Origin: a virus
Strand: one strand, 5' to 3'
IMG/VR virus record: IMGVR_UViG_3300027782_000078
Span: 1-64,000 of that record
Length of the DNA: 64,000 bases
In this document: positions 51,670-58,911 of the stretch, in pieces
How the letters are laid out: every line of letters begins with the position of its first letter
Position numbering within the stretch: the stretch's first letter is position 1
Made by a program: the position numbers and the translations under genes
The notes under the pieces: generated by a model
Seen by the model: only the letters and a program-made list of their open reading frames with translations
Told to the model about the DNA's origin: nothing
The model's database searches: none

Positions 51670-52026
51670 ATGAATACTGAAAACAATTATGACGAAGTCG
51701 TTATTAAAGTTCACGGAAAAGTTCCCGCAATTCCGGATAAAGCTTGCAGGTCATGCAAGAAGCTTCAGGATTGTGGAATATTGCGGTTTTCCTTGAATTC
51801 CATGGATGCCATCGGATTGATTCCGAGAAGTCCTTCGTCATTATCGCATATTTCTGAAATGCCTTTTCCCATGCCTTGCCGAGGAGAGCAATGGGAAGCC
51901 ATGCCGTCACGATTGCTTGCCACCAATCCATTGGTGCAGCGACTGGGTCTTGTTGATGTAGGAGAACCCATGATGGAAAACACACGCTTTTCGGCGGCGC
52001 AAGAAGAAAATGAAAAAAAGGTGTGA
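51670..52026 (+). CDS. Cysteine-containing hypothetical protein
   Basis: Predicted 118 residues, AAAAGGAATG site before ATG 51670. ACRSCKKLQDCGIL supplies CxxC and another Cys, with a possible fourth at MPCRGEQW. A small metal-binding fold is possible. Ends with a TGA overlapping the next gene region. Confidence 0.6.
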   Translation: MNTENNYDEVVIKVHGKVPAIPDKACRSCKKLQDCGILRFSLNSMDAIGLIPRSPSSLSHISEMPFPMPCRGEQWEAMPSRLLATNPLVQRLGLVDVGEPMMENTRFSAAQEENEKKV

Positions 52027-52031
52027 CGATT

Positions 52032-52481
52032 ATGGCATGGGAAGAATTGCTGGGAGCGAGCGTCACTGGTGCGGTATTTACATTCATTGCGAACATGATC
52101 ATTTCGATCATACGCAAGTATCGTTCACAGACGACTCAGGAGAATGTTCTTGACAGAAAATTTTCCATAGAGGAAAAAAAGACACTTACCGAGCAATTCC
52201 GTACCTTGCTGAATGCCAGCGAGTCGTATCGTGAAGAGGTCCGGGTGGACATGGCACGCATCAAGAGTGATTTCGAAGCGTTGCAAGTTCATCATGAACG
52301 AGAAATGAACAAAATGAAAATTCATTATGAGTCCGAGATGTCTTCGATGAAACAGAAGATCACCAATTTGACGGAAGAAGTGCTGTCCTACCGCAGGGAG
52401 AACGGTGCATTGCATCTCTTGTTGCAGGACAGGAACATTGAAGTGCCCGATTGGGTCAAGGCTCCGAAAGCAGGAGAATGA
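52032..52481 (+). CDS. Membrane-anchored coiled-coil protein
   Basis: Predicted 149 residues from ATG 52032 (MAWEELLGASVTG); a GTG at 52023 is in frame too. The N-terminus has a transmembrane segment (VFTFIANMIISII) followed by a long coiled coil (about residues 50-125). The layout resembles an inner-membrane spanin or an anchored scaffold, but there is no lipobox partner nearby. Spanin is a guess only. Confidence 0.6.
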   Translation: MAWEELLGASVTGAVFTFIANMIISIIRKYRSQTTQENVLDRKFSIEEKKTLTEQFRTLLNASESYREEVRVDMARIKSDFEALQVHHEREMNKMKIHYESEMSSMKQKITNLTEEVLSYRRENGALHLLLQDRNIEVPDWVKAPKAGE

Positions 52482-52484
52482 TAA

Positions 52485-54107
52485 ATGGTTACTCCCGCAC
52501 CCGGATCACGCAGGCTTGATCCAAGAGACCAGAATCTGGAAGAACGGTCCAATCCCGAAGTGCTTGTTTCTCCGGATTCCATCCGAAACCGTGACGTACA
52601 GCGTCCGGGAGCGCGTGGTGGTCATTTCCGCAGAGTGTGGAGTCCGCGTCTTCACAAGTTCTACATCAAGTATGGCTCTGCGCCTGAATCCCATGGAGAA
52701 GTGAAGAATAGGGAAGCAGACGCAACTGGGCCTGCGTACAAGGAGGACGAGGGAGAGACTCGGGAATTGAAACAGCGATTTCGCAAGCCTGATCCGCACG
52801 GAACGCGCCACCTTGAGGAAGGAATATTCCAGAAGCTTCTTCATCATGTTCAATTTGAAGAGCCTCAGGAAAGCCGCGATATTACCATAATTCCCGTATC
52901 ATTTGGAGATATCACTCCGTTGCGAGCGGAGATCATTGTCAATGACAAGATGACCAAGTTCACATTGTTGAACAAGCGGGGAGAAGAGGTTGATTCGCAA
53001 GAGCGGAAAGTTCCCAAGCCAGAAGCTCAGGCACAATTTGTCAGTTTCATGGCGGCTGAATATGTCACTCGCGAGTATGTTCGCAAGACTACTGAGAAAT
53101 CGTTGTCGTTGCGCGTATCTGCGCATGAAATTCCTGTGGCTGACGAACTTCGAAAGGCGCTTCTCATGACAAGACTGAAGGAATTCACGGGTGCTCCTGA
53201 TGAAAATGATGATGACAGTGTGGAGTTTTCGGACGATGCATTTCGCAGTCTTGAAAAGAGTATTCGCAGATTAGAGAACGATACCGTTAGACATTCCATG
53301 GATGAGGATGATTTTGAAAATTCCAGATTGAAAAAGGCGGGAATGTCCGACGGGCAGCTAACAGCGAGTCGGTATTCGGGAAGGCGTTTCGGGCATGTTG
53401 GCAGTGGGCGGAAGTCTCCGCGATTGCCGGGTCGGCCGATTGGATCGAGCAAGGGGGCGAGCATGACTTCGCCGAACATGCCGTTCTCGGATTCGTCTAC
53501 GCCGCAGCCGAGGCCGAAGGCAGCGAGTGCGGAGAACTGGCAACATTCGAAGGCAGTGCGGGTTGGTTCATTCGTGCTTGTCCAGCATCCGTACCGACAT
53601 GAAACGCCGATCTGGGCAAGAGTGATTTCGTTGGGTAATCATGGAGTGTGTGTGCAGGAGGATGATGGTCGCCAGCATTACATTCGGTGGGCAGACATTC
53701 ACAAGGCCGAGCCTCCGGTGGAGAGCACTCGGGAGAATGCGAAGCATCTGGCGGCGTTGTCAATTCCGGTTGATGGATTGCCGAAGGTGCCGCATTACCT
53801 GAGGCAGCAGGCTGAGGATCGTATTCGCCAGCAGGGTATTCCGCTGTCTCGTGACCAGATTCATTCCAAGCATCCGGATCGGGTCGAGACCTACTCGCAT
53901 CTGATCGAGAGTGCCGTTCCCGTGGATCACATCGAGGCAACAACGCTGACGACACCGAGTGATGCAATCCTTGATCCATACAAGCGGAATATCATTCAGC
54001 AGGCACTTGCACAGCAATTACCGATTTCACCAGAATTGCTGGAAAAATTGCCACTAGAAAAAATTGTTGAAGTACTCAGTTATCATTTCCAGAACAAGAA
54101 TACCTAA
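52485..54107 (+). CDS. Hypothetical 540-residue protein with SH3-like module
   Basis: Starts MVTPAPGSRRLDPRDQNLE. N-terminal 250 residues are strand and helix rich (ITIIPVSFGDITPLRAEII). Residues about 250-380 are a charged low-complexity stretch rich in Arg, Ser and Pro. Residues about 380-430 (VGSFVLVQHPYRHETPIWA, NHGVCVQEDDGRQHYIRW) look like an SH3/KOW barrel. The C-terminus is helical. May be a virion or DNA-linked protein; not identifiable. Confidence 0.7.
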   Translation: MVTPAPGSRRLDPRDQNLEERSNPEVLVSPDSIRNRDVQRPGARGGHFRRVWSPRLHKFYIKYGSAPESHGEVKNREADATGPAYKEDEGETRELKQRFRKPDPHGTRHLEEGIFQKLLHHVQFEEPQESRDITIIPVSFGDITPLRAEIIVNDKMTKFTLLNKRGEEVDSQERKVPKPEAQAQFVSFMAAEYVTREYVRKTTEKSLSLRVSAHEIPVADELRKALLMTRLKEFTGAPDENDDDSVEFSDDAFRSLEKSIRRLENDTVRHSMDEDDFENSRLKKAGMSDGQLTASRYSGRRFGHVGSGRKSPRLPGRPIGSSKGASMTSPNMPFSDSSTPQPRPKAASAENWQHSKAVRVGSFVLVQHPYRHETPIWARVISLGNHGVCVQEDDGRQHYIRWADIHKAEPPVESTRENAKHLAALSIPVDGLPKVPHYLRQQAEDRIRQQGIPLSRDQIHSKHPDRVETYSHLIESAVPVDHIEATTLTTPSDAILDPYKRNIIQQALAQQLPISPELLEKLPLEKIVEVLSYHFQNKNT

Positions 54108-54121
54108 CAAGGACCATACCG

Positions 54122-54493
54122 ATGATGGATAGCAACAATGTCGAAACGTGGGAGATCACCTTGCCGGACGGAACGCGGATTGCGGATGAGATCGAGTACC
54201 GGTATGCGATGGATGTTACGGGAATCGTCTTGTCTCCGTACCTGAATCGCCGTGTCATCACTCATCCCGATGAGACCATCGATGTGGTTCCAGTCCCTGA
54301 GAACTTCAAGCAGAATCGTGCCGATCTGGAACAGTTGTGCAAGGAGTGGAAAGAGGCAGAGCAGGTGTTCAGCAAGAGAATCGAGGTACGGGAGAACCTG
54401 TATCCGTTGTACAAGATCTGGCTGGAAGAACACCTGAAGGGAAATGCGCTTTCCTCGCTCCTCTTCGCTTCGGCGGCAAAAAAAGAAACCTAG
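54122..54493 (+). CDS. Hypothetical protein (123 residues)
   Basis: AAGGACC site before ATG 54122. Starts MMDSNNVETWEITLPDGTR, with VPVPENFKQNRADLEQL and a helical rest. No recognised domain. Closely follows the 540-residue gene (14 bases). Confidence 0.65.
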   Translation: MMDSNNVETWEITLPDGTRIADEIEYRYAMDVTGIVLSPYLNRRVITHPDETIDVVPVPENFKQNRADLEQLCKEWKEAEQVFSKRIEVRENLYPLYKIWLEEHLKGNALSSLLFASAAKKET

Positions 54494-54519
54494 AATGTTG
54501 CTCCCTCTCACCAAAACCA

Positions 54520-54768
54520 ATGAAAACCACTATAGAGATACCACGAAACGGAAAACTCCACCGCATCCAGTTACGGTATCACGGAGATCACTTGATCACG
54601 ACAGGATGGGCTGCAAGACGCATGACCATCCGTCCCTCGGAACACGGCTGGATGTGCGCATCTGACGGATTGCCCTCAACCTACGGGCCAACCATCCGCT
54701 CTGTCGTGCTGTCCATGATGCATGCCATCGCACGCTTTCATGAACAGCACGGACGAAAGGTGCTATAG
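54520..54768 (+). CDS. Hypothetical small protein (82 residues)
   Basis: Starts MKTTIEIPRNGKLHRIQLR, mixed alpha/beta (HLITTGWAARRMTI), ends HEQHGRKVL. No clear ribosome binding site. It converges with the leftward cold-shock-like gene with a six-base overlap. Moderate coding support. Confidence 0.55.
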   Translation: MKTTIEIPRNGKLHRIQLRYHGDHLITTGWAARRMTIRPSEHGWMCASDGLPSTYGPTIRSVVLSMMHAIARFHEQHGRKVL

Positions 54769-54981
54769 CGGACGAATCCGCGTCGCCTTCATGTTGCGTG
54801 CAGATTTCTGCATTGGAAAGATCAGTTCCTTTTCGTAGGACACGCGCTGGTTCATGTAGAGCCGCTCGAATCCTCCGCTGACAACCGATTCCGAGAAGAA
54901 TGGCACCGTCATGCCGTCATCTCCAAGCACTCTTCCGAATTGCCTGTCCATGTCCATCTCCACAATTGTTCCATGATGCAT
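54763..54981 (-). CDS. Cold-shock-domain-like protein
   Basis: Predicted 72 residues from ATG 54981 (MHHGTIVEMDMDRQFGRVL). The pattern GTI, FGRVLGDDGMTVPFFSE, then NQRVSYEKEL and ARNMKA follows a cold shock domain: OB fold with a conserved DDG-x-x-VPFF-like core. Such proteins bind single-stranded nucleic acids and act as RNA chaperones. Its leader has two hairpins and a strong promoter upstream, so it may be controlled at the RNA level. Confidence 0.75.
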   Translation of the reverse strand: MHHGTIVEMDMDRQFGRVLGDDGMTVPFFSESVVSGGFERLYMNQRVSYEKELIFPMQKSARNMKATRIRPL

Positions 54982-55006
54982 TTCCTTGTTCCTTTCAATA
55001 TCAAAA

Positions 55007-55035
55007 CCCCCCATCCACAACAGGCGGATGAGGGG
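55007..55035 (-). terminator. Hairpin with T-run in cold-shock leader (attenuator candidate)
   Basis: Stem of 10 bp (CCCCTCATCC with GGATGGGGGG on the leftward strand) followed by TTTTG. It lies between the leftward promoter at 55107-55136 and the gene at 54981. A second hairpin, CCACTTCAT with ATGAAG..GTGG, is at 55061-55088. Together they could work as an attenuator or thermosensor. Confidence 0.6.
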
Positions 55036-55106
55036 TCTTGACAATCGGATTCCCGCATTTCCACTTCATCGTTATCATGAAGCAGTGGCTTGGACTCCAC
55101 TTCATC

Positions 55107-55136
55107 ATCGTATCATCGCGCCAGCCAGATTGTCAA
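55107..55136 (-). promoter_or_regulatory. Leftward promoter for the cold-shock-like gene
   Basis: On the minus strand TTGACA (55136-55131), 18-base spacer, TACGAT (55112-55107). Perfect -35. The predicted transcript starts near 55100, giving a leader of about 118 bases with two hairpins. Confidence 0.7.
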
Positions 55137-55188
55137 GGTTTGATTCTTCTCAATATCCCGATACATCTTTCCGGATTTATTATTGTTA

Positions 55189-55243
55189 CGGGGTGTTCTT
55201 TGTGTTGCGATCTTCCCCAATGCTGCGGGGTGTTCTTTGTGTT
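55189..55243. repeat. Two copies of an 18-base repeat, 37 bases apart
   Basis: cggggtgttctttgtgtt occurs at 55189-55206 and 55226-55243. The 338-base gap 54982-55319 otherwise holds the cold-shock leader and promoter and the -10 element of the next rightward gene. The repeat may be a regulator binding site. Confidence 0.7.
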
Positions 55244-55292
55244 ACGGGTCAAACCCCTCCCGTTCTCCCGTGCGCGTACGGGAAAAATTTCG

Positions 55293-55298
55293 TATAAT
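55293..55298 (+). promoter_or_regulatory. Perfect -10 box before the 189-residue gene
   Basis: TATAAT, 21 bases before ATG 55320, with an AGGAGG ribosome binding site between. No good -35 at the right distance, so an activator may be needed; the upstream 18-base repeats are candidates for it. Confidence 0.5.
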
Positions 55299-55319
55299 GA
55301 AGTATAGGAGGAATGCATA

Positions 55320-55889
55320 ATGCGTATTTGGCTCACAGTGGTGGCATTTGTGGGAATAGTGCTGGGAAAGACGTATCAGGCATTTTTCGAAGGAATGACG
55401 TTATCCCTGAAGAAGGGACGTGGTGAGGGAACAGAGGTTTCTGCGTTACAGATGATGGGACAGCAGAACATGATGTTGATACAGGGGTTGATTGAAGCAA
55501 ACAAGAGTATCATGAAGGAGTTGGTATTTGAGGCAGTAGACAAGGATGATGAGAAGTCGCATGAGATTTCGTGCAAGACCGAGCATATTGATGTGGTGCG
55601 GGCGATGATGGATAATGATGCAGAGTCGATTGTGCGTGAAGTGGCGTCATGGGCACACGGAGTACTGGGGCAGTATGACTTGAAGTTGCGTTCGGTGTCA
55701 TTGGAGCCGGAGATGTCGTCTGATCCGGGAATGAGGACAAACGACATTGCGTTGATATTCCACGTAACGGGAATTGGGGATGATGCGTTGCGGTTTCAGG
55801 CAGAGGCATCGCGGAAGTTACGGGAGATTGTGCAGTCATCCGATGTCAAGTCGGGTGAGATTCTGCGTACCGATGTACGTTGGAATTAA
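55320..55889 (+). CDS. Hypothetical membrane-anchored protein (189 residues)
   Basis: ATAGGAGGA site before ATG 55320. N-terminal segment MRIWLTVVAFVGIVLGKTY is a transmembrane or signal anchor. The rest is soluble and charged: helical in the middle and with strands at the C-terminus (DIALIFHVTGIGDD). Short codon bias toward G-ending codons is visible. No family recognised. Confidence 0.65.
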   Translation: MRIWLTVVAFVGIVLGKTYQAFFEGMTLSLKKGRGEGTEVSALQMMGQQNMMLIQGLIEANKSIMKELVFEAVDKDDEKSHEISCKTEHIDVVRAMMDNDAESIVREVASWAHGVLGQYDLKLRSVSLEPEMSSDPGMRTNDIALIFHVTGIGDDALRFQAEASRKLREIVQSSDVKSGEILRTDVRWN

Positions 55890-55919
55890 ATAAAAACATA
55901 ATGTTGATATAAAAAGAAA

Positions 55920-55981
55920 ACATAAATGCCCCGAAACGTCGCGTTTTGCCGGGAAAACGTGACGCTCCGGGGCATTTATGT
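55920..55981. terminator. Long bidirectional terminator hairpin
   Basis: ACATAAATGCCCCG pairs with CGGGGCATTTATGT, with an inner CGTC/GACG and CGTTTT/AAAACG stem, giving a very long hairpin. It lies between convergent genes ending at 55889 and 56004, so it probably stops both transcripts. Confidence 0.82.
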
Positions 55982-56003
55982 CTAATATGATGAATTCTTT
56001 TAA

Positions 56004-56414
56004 TTATTCAATCATGAATTGTGGATCACAGACACCCGAAGCGCAGGTAAGTTTGCTGCAGGTGGGAAGTTTGCGATGGACGATATAGGCCATGGTGCGC
56101 ATGAGCGAGGATTGTTGTTGTTCGGTGAGGCCGTCGATGTGATGGATGGCCATGGAGATGGCGCGACGGAGACCCATGAGGCGAATGGAGGCATCATCCA
56201 GCGGAGGCTTTTCCATGCCGAAGTACCATTGGGATGCGCAGTATTCGATTCCCTGCCGCGTTGACAGCGTGGTGGCGTATCGCAGGGTTGTTTCGATGAG
56301 ATGAAACGACGGCCATTTGCGACAATAGGATTTCCACTGGCGATTGAGACTTTCGTCATCATCGCCTTCCGGCTCGAAGCGGTCAGCAGTCAACATGGTG
56401 AAATCCGTTGACAT
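56004..56414 (-). CDS. Hypothetical protein (136 residues)
   Basis: From ATG 56414 (MSTDFTMLTADRFEPEGDD) with GGAGGAATAGG upstream; the longer frame to 56456 is less likely. Helical with a Trp/Tyr-rich middle (NRQWKSYCRKWPSFHLIET) and cysteines near the C-terminus (CSKLTCASGVCDPQF). Ends at the shared terminator. Three bases after the HTH gene stop, likely the same operon. Confidence 0.65.
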   Translation of the reverse strand: MSTDFTMLTADRFEPEGDDDESLNRQWKSYCRKWPSFHLIETTLRYATTLSTRQGIEYCASQWYFGMEKPPLDDASIRLMGLRRAISMAIHHIDGLTEQQQSSLMRTMAYIVHRKLPTCSKLTCASGVCDPQFMIE

Positions 56415-56416
56415 TC

Positions 56417-56743
56417 CTATTCCTCCTGTGTTTCTTTCTTGTCCTGCATGCGCCACGGCACGGGACGGCGGCCGCGGGTGCTACTCTGGGGAAGCATGAT
56501 ATACTCGATGATATCCTCGCGTCGCATGTAGAGGGACTTCTTGTTGATGCCGCCGATCCACAGGCCGGAGAGCTTCTTGGTCAGGACGGCGTCACGCAGT
56601 GCGGTACGGCTTACTCCATACCGGTCCATTGCGTCATACAGGGAGAGCATGTCTTCCATGTTCTCTCCTTCGACGAGTTGGACGCGGTCCTTCATTTCTT
56701 CTGGCGTGCGTGTGGGCTTGGATATGGTGTCAGAGGTACGCAT
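56417..56743 (-). CDS. Excisionase/MerR-like HTH protein
   Basis: Predicted 108 residues from ATG 56743 (AAGGAG site). LYDAMDRYGVSRTALRDAV then NKKSLYMRREDIIEYI resembles the winged helix of excisionase and MerR-type DNA-binding proteins. No integrase is in the window, so it may be a small regulator rather than an excisionase. Divergent from the MazG-like gene with a 24-base gap. Confidence 0.68.
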   Translation of the reverse strand: MRTSDTISKPTRTPEEMKDRVQLVEGENMEDMLSLYDAMDRYGVSRTALRDAVLTKKLSGLWIGGINKKSLYMRREDIIEYIMLPQSSTRGRRPVPWRMQDKKETQEE

Positions 56744-56767
56744 CTTATTCTCCTTGGAGGTTGTTGA

Positions 56768-57187
56768 GTGGAAAAGCATCAGGCGATGGTACGGGAGTTC
56801 ATGCAGGTCTTCGGACAGGAAACACCGGAGTCCTTTTCGCCGGACAGGTTTCCCAAGTCATTGCGGGCAAACCTGATCATTGAGGAAGTGAAAGAGTTGG
56901 TTGCGGCGATTAACGCAGAGGACTGGGTCGAAGTCGTTGACGCACTGTGTGACATTCTGTATGTCACGTATGGTGCGGCAGTCGCACTTGGTGTAGACAT
57001 CGAACCATTCCTTGCGGAAGTGCACCGTTCCAACATGTCGAAGCTTGATCCCGAAACCGGACGGCCAATCTACCGTGAGGACGGCAAGGTCATCAAGCCG
57101 CCCACATGGTCACCACCAGATCTTGTCCGCATTCTTCTTTTGCAAACATCACGGGACTTCCTGAATTCCGCGATGAATGAATTGTAA
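56768..57187 (+). CDS. MazG/HisE-like NTP pyrophosphohydrolase
   Basis: Predicted 139 residues starting at GTG 56768 with GGAGG upstream. EEVKELVAAINAEDWVEVV, then DALCDILYVTYGAAVAL gives the EExxE and ExxD helical pair of the all-alpha NTP pyrophosphatase superfamily, with the C-terminal SKLDPETGRPIYREDGKV segment typical of a phage and bacterial branch. It hydrolyses (d)NTPs or related nucleotides. Could clean the nucleotide pool or blunt (p)ppGpp-linked signalling. Confidence 0.85.
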   Translation: MEKHQAMVREFMQVFGQETPESFSPDRFPKSLRANLIIEEVKELVAAINAEDWVEVVDALCDILYVTYGAAVALGVDIEPFLAEVHRSNMSKLDPETGRPIYREDGKVIKPPTWSPPDLVRILLLQTSRDFLNSAMNEL

Positions 57188-57205
57188 CGGTTTCGTCTCT
57201 ACGTG

Positions 57206-57895
57206 TCAACTCGTCGTCGGGGGTAGCTCGGGTTTGTAGCCCATTGCCATGCAGGTTCGCATGATGAGCATCCGCACTCTCTGGAGACTGCGGATGCCTC
57301 CCTCATGGCATCGTAGCGTGCGTCGACTCATTCCTGTTTTCTTTGCCAGTTTGGTCTGACTGAGATTCAGGTCTGTGCGGGCACGGAGAATGTCGTCGGC
57401 AGATGGCCAGTCCGGATCGTTGACAACGAACTCGGAAACTGGTTCGACGATGTCTCCCTCCCGTGTGGCAGGAAGTGGATCGGAACGAATGGGTGCTGGC
57501 TTTTTCGGGCCAGTAGAAAAAAGATACCGTGTGGTCATTCCGATGTTGCCACCGAAATGACGGTCAGCAATTTCCACCAGTTTCTCATGTTCCTCTGCGT
57601 TGACACGAATCATGATGGTGCAGACGGAATCGCGATCCGGTGGCGCTACCGAATCGTTGACAGGCTTGCGCAGCGCAAGTCGCAACACTTCAACAGCCAG
57701 TTCGTTGACGAGCGTGCTGCGTGCCTGCAGGCGCTTGTAGGTAGTGACGGGAATGAGTGCGGAGATGAGCCGTGATGGCCTTGGCTGCGTAGACAGCAGA
57801 ACCTTTCCGAGCTCAGGCCGGACATGCTGGTAATGATCCGTTGACTCAGTCCACTTTGAGAAATCGATGTTCTCTGAGGAAGACTTCCTTGTCAA
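57206..57895 (-). CDS. Putative XRE-family HTH regulator
   Basis: Frame open to 58048 but its first 67 codons overlap the 84-residue gene in another frame, so a start near TTG 57895 (229 residues) is preferred; uncertain. The C-terminus (RARTDLNLSQTKLAKKTGM, SRRTLRCHEGGIRSLQRV) is a Cro/CI-like HTH, residues about 170-229. The middle (VCTIMIRVNAEEHEKLVEI) resembles a ligand or dimer region. It lies next to many GTTGACA words and is a candidate for the protein that binds them. Confidence 0.62.
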   Translation of the reverse strand: MTRKSSSENIDFSKWTESTDHYQHVRPELGKVLLSTQPRPSRLISALIPVTTYKRLQARSTLVNELAVEVLRLALRKPVNDSVAPPDRDSVCTIMIRVNAEEHEKLVEIADRHFGGNIGMTTRYLFSTGPKKPAPIRSDPLPATREGDIVEPVSEFVVNDPDWPSADDILRARTDLNLSQTKLAKKTGMSRRTLRCHEGGIRSLQRVRMLIMRTCMAMGYKPELPPTTS

Positions 57896-58100
57896 TGGAG
57901 TAGATTTTTTCTCTATGTTGATGGACCAGCTTCGATAGGCTGCGGACCCTGAGGCTGGTTCCGTTTTTGTTGACGCCGACGATTTTGCGGATGTGCCCTT
58001 TGTGGCTTTTGGTTCTGGTTTCCCAGATGCTGCCGATCTCGGGTTCATACGTCGTGATTACCTCGCTCTCCGGTTTGTTGACAAATCTTCGTTGACCCAT
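57846..58100 (-). CDS. Small SH3/KOW-like protein
   Basis: Predicted 84 residues, GGAGCAGG site before ATG 58100. IGSIWETRTKSHKGHIRKIV followed by NGTSLRVRSLSKLVHQHRE has the shape of small actinophage-type SH3-like barrel proteins. Overlaps the HTH gene's frame extension. Two GTTGACA words lie in its upstream region (58127 and 58141). Confidence 0.7.
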   Translation of the reverse strand: MGQRRFVNKPESEVITTYEPEIGSIWETRTKSHKGHIRKIVGVNKNGTSLRVRSLSKLVHQHREKIYSIDKEVFLREHRFLKVD

Positions 58101-58150
58101 TGTCCTGCTCCATCGGAAATGTTTCTGTTGACAATCATTCGTTGACAGTA

Positions 58151-58549
58151 TCAGAAACTGAATGTCTTTGGAACGGTTACCCAGAATCCGTAGTCACCGG
58201 ATCCTTCCTCGCGAATTCCAAAGCGGTAATTGGGAGGACAGTGTTCGTTGATACTCTGGATGACTTTCGGCATTGCCCGAGTCTCGGTCTCGAATTCCCA
58301 CGCGATCATCGCATAGGCCGTCATCTTGTTCTCTGTTGTCATCGCCGTCTCGGCAGTGATCTCCTTTCCTCGCAAGGCAAGGAAGATATAGAAATCAATA
58401 TGATTCACCACCCTTTCGAACAACTCGTCATTGGTGATGTAATCCGCACAGGCAAGCAACTGTTCTGCCGGTCCCATCTTTTTCGTGAACACTGTTCCCT
58501 GCGAGGGAATTGCATCCAGTGCAATCAGTCGTCCTTCATCTGTTGACAT
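58151..58549 (-). CDS. Hypothetical protein (132 residues)
   Basis: Start ATG 58549 (MSTDEGRLIALDAIPS) is preferred; 58552 is adjacent and a longer frame runs into tRNA-Leu. TTGGAGGC gives the ribosome binding site. Helical N-terminal part (NDELFERVVNHIDFYIFLA), beta-rich C-terminus (YRFGIREEGSGDYGFWV). No family recognised. Confidence 0.65.
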   Translation of the reverse strand: MSTDEGRLIALDAIPSQGTVFTKKMGPAEQLLACADYITNDELFERVVNHIDFYIFLALRGKEITAETAMTTENKMTAYAMIAWEFETETRAMPKVIQSINEHCPPNYRFGIREEGSGDYGFWVTVPKTFSF

Positions 58550-58561
58550 CATGCCTCCAAG

Positions 58562-58647
58562 TGCCGGAAGTGGGAGTCGAACCCACACGGCGGATTAGCC
58601 GCCTCCTGATTTTAAGTCAGGTATGTCTGCCATTTCATCATTCCGGC
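58562..58647 (-). tRNA. tRNA-Leu (anticodon TAA)
   Basis: Class II tRNA on the minus strand. Acceptor GCCGGAA pairs with TTCCGGC, anticodon loop CTTAAAA, variable arm GGCGG/CCGCC, T loop GGTTCGACTCC. CCA not encoded. Decodes TTA. Confidence 0.9.
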
Positions 58648-58660
58648 ATGTGCCTGCTAC

Positions 58661-58909
58661 CTACGCCTTGGGCGGACTGTCCGGAGCCGGAGTGGGTCCG
58701 GACTTTCCTTCCCGCTGAGCCTTCGTCTCGTTGCCATAGGATTTTGGTGTAAGGAAGTAAGAAGACACCGCACCCGTCAACCCCACCAGCGCTACTTGCG
58801 CCTGCTCGCTTCCATTCCACACCGCCGCGTAAATCGTTGCCACAATGGTCAGAATGGCAATCGTTGACGCAATCACCTCGACGATTGACGGATCATCATG
58901 CAGCTTCAT
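58661..58909 (-). CDS. Putative holin-like membrane protein
   Basis: Predicted 82 residues from ATG 58909 with GGGAGG upstream. Hydrophobic segments VIASTIAILTIVATIYAAVW and VALVGLTGAVSSYFLT, then a charged Pro-rich tail ending PPKA. The layout of a short two-segment holin; none of the usual lysin neighbours are seen, so this is a weak call. Confidence 0.55.
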   Translation of the reverse strand: MKLHDDPSIVEVIASTIAILTIVATIYAAVWNGSEQAQVALVGLTGAVSSYFLTPKSYGNETKAQREGKSGPTPAPDSPPKA

Positions 58910-58911
58910 TC

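Noticed and set aside
56417-56743. Excisionase with nearby integrase, implying a temperate phage
   Set aside because: No integrase or attachment site is visible, so the HTH protein alone does not support it.
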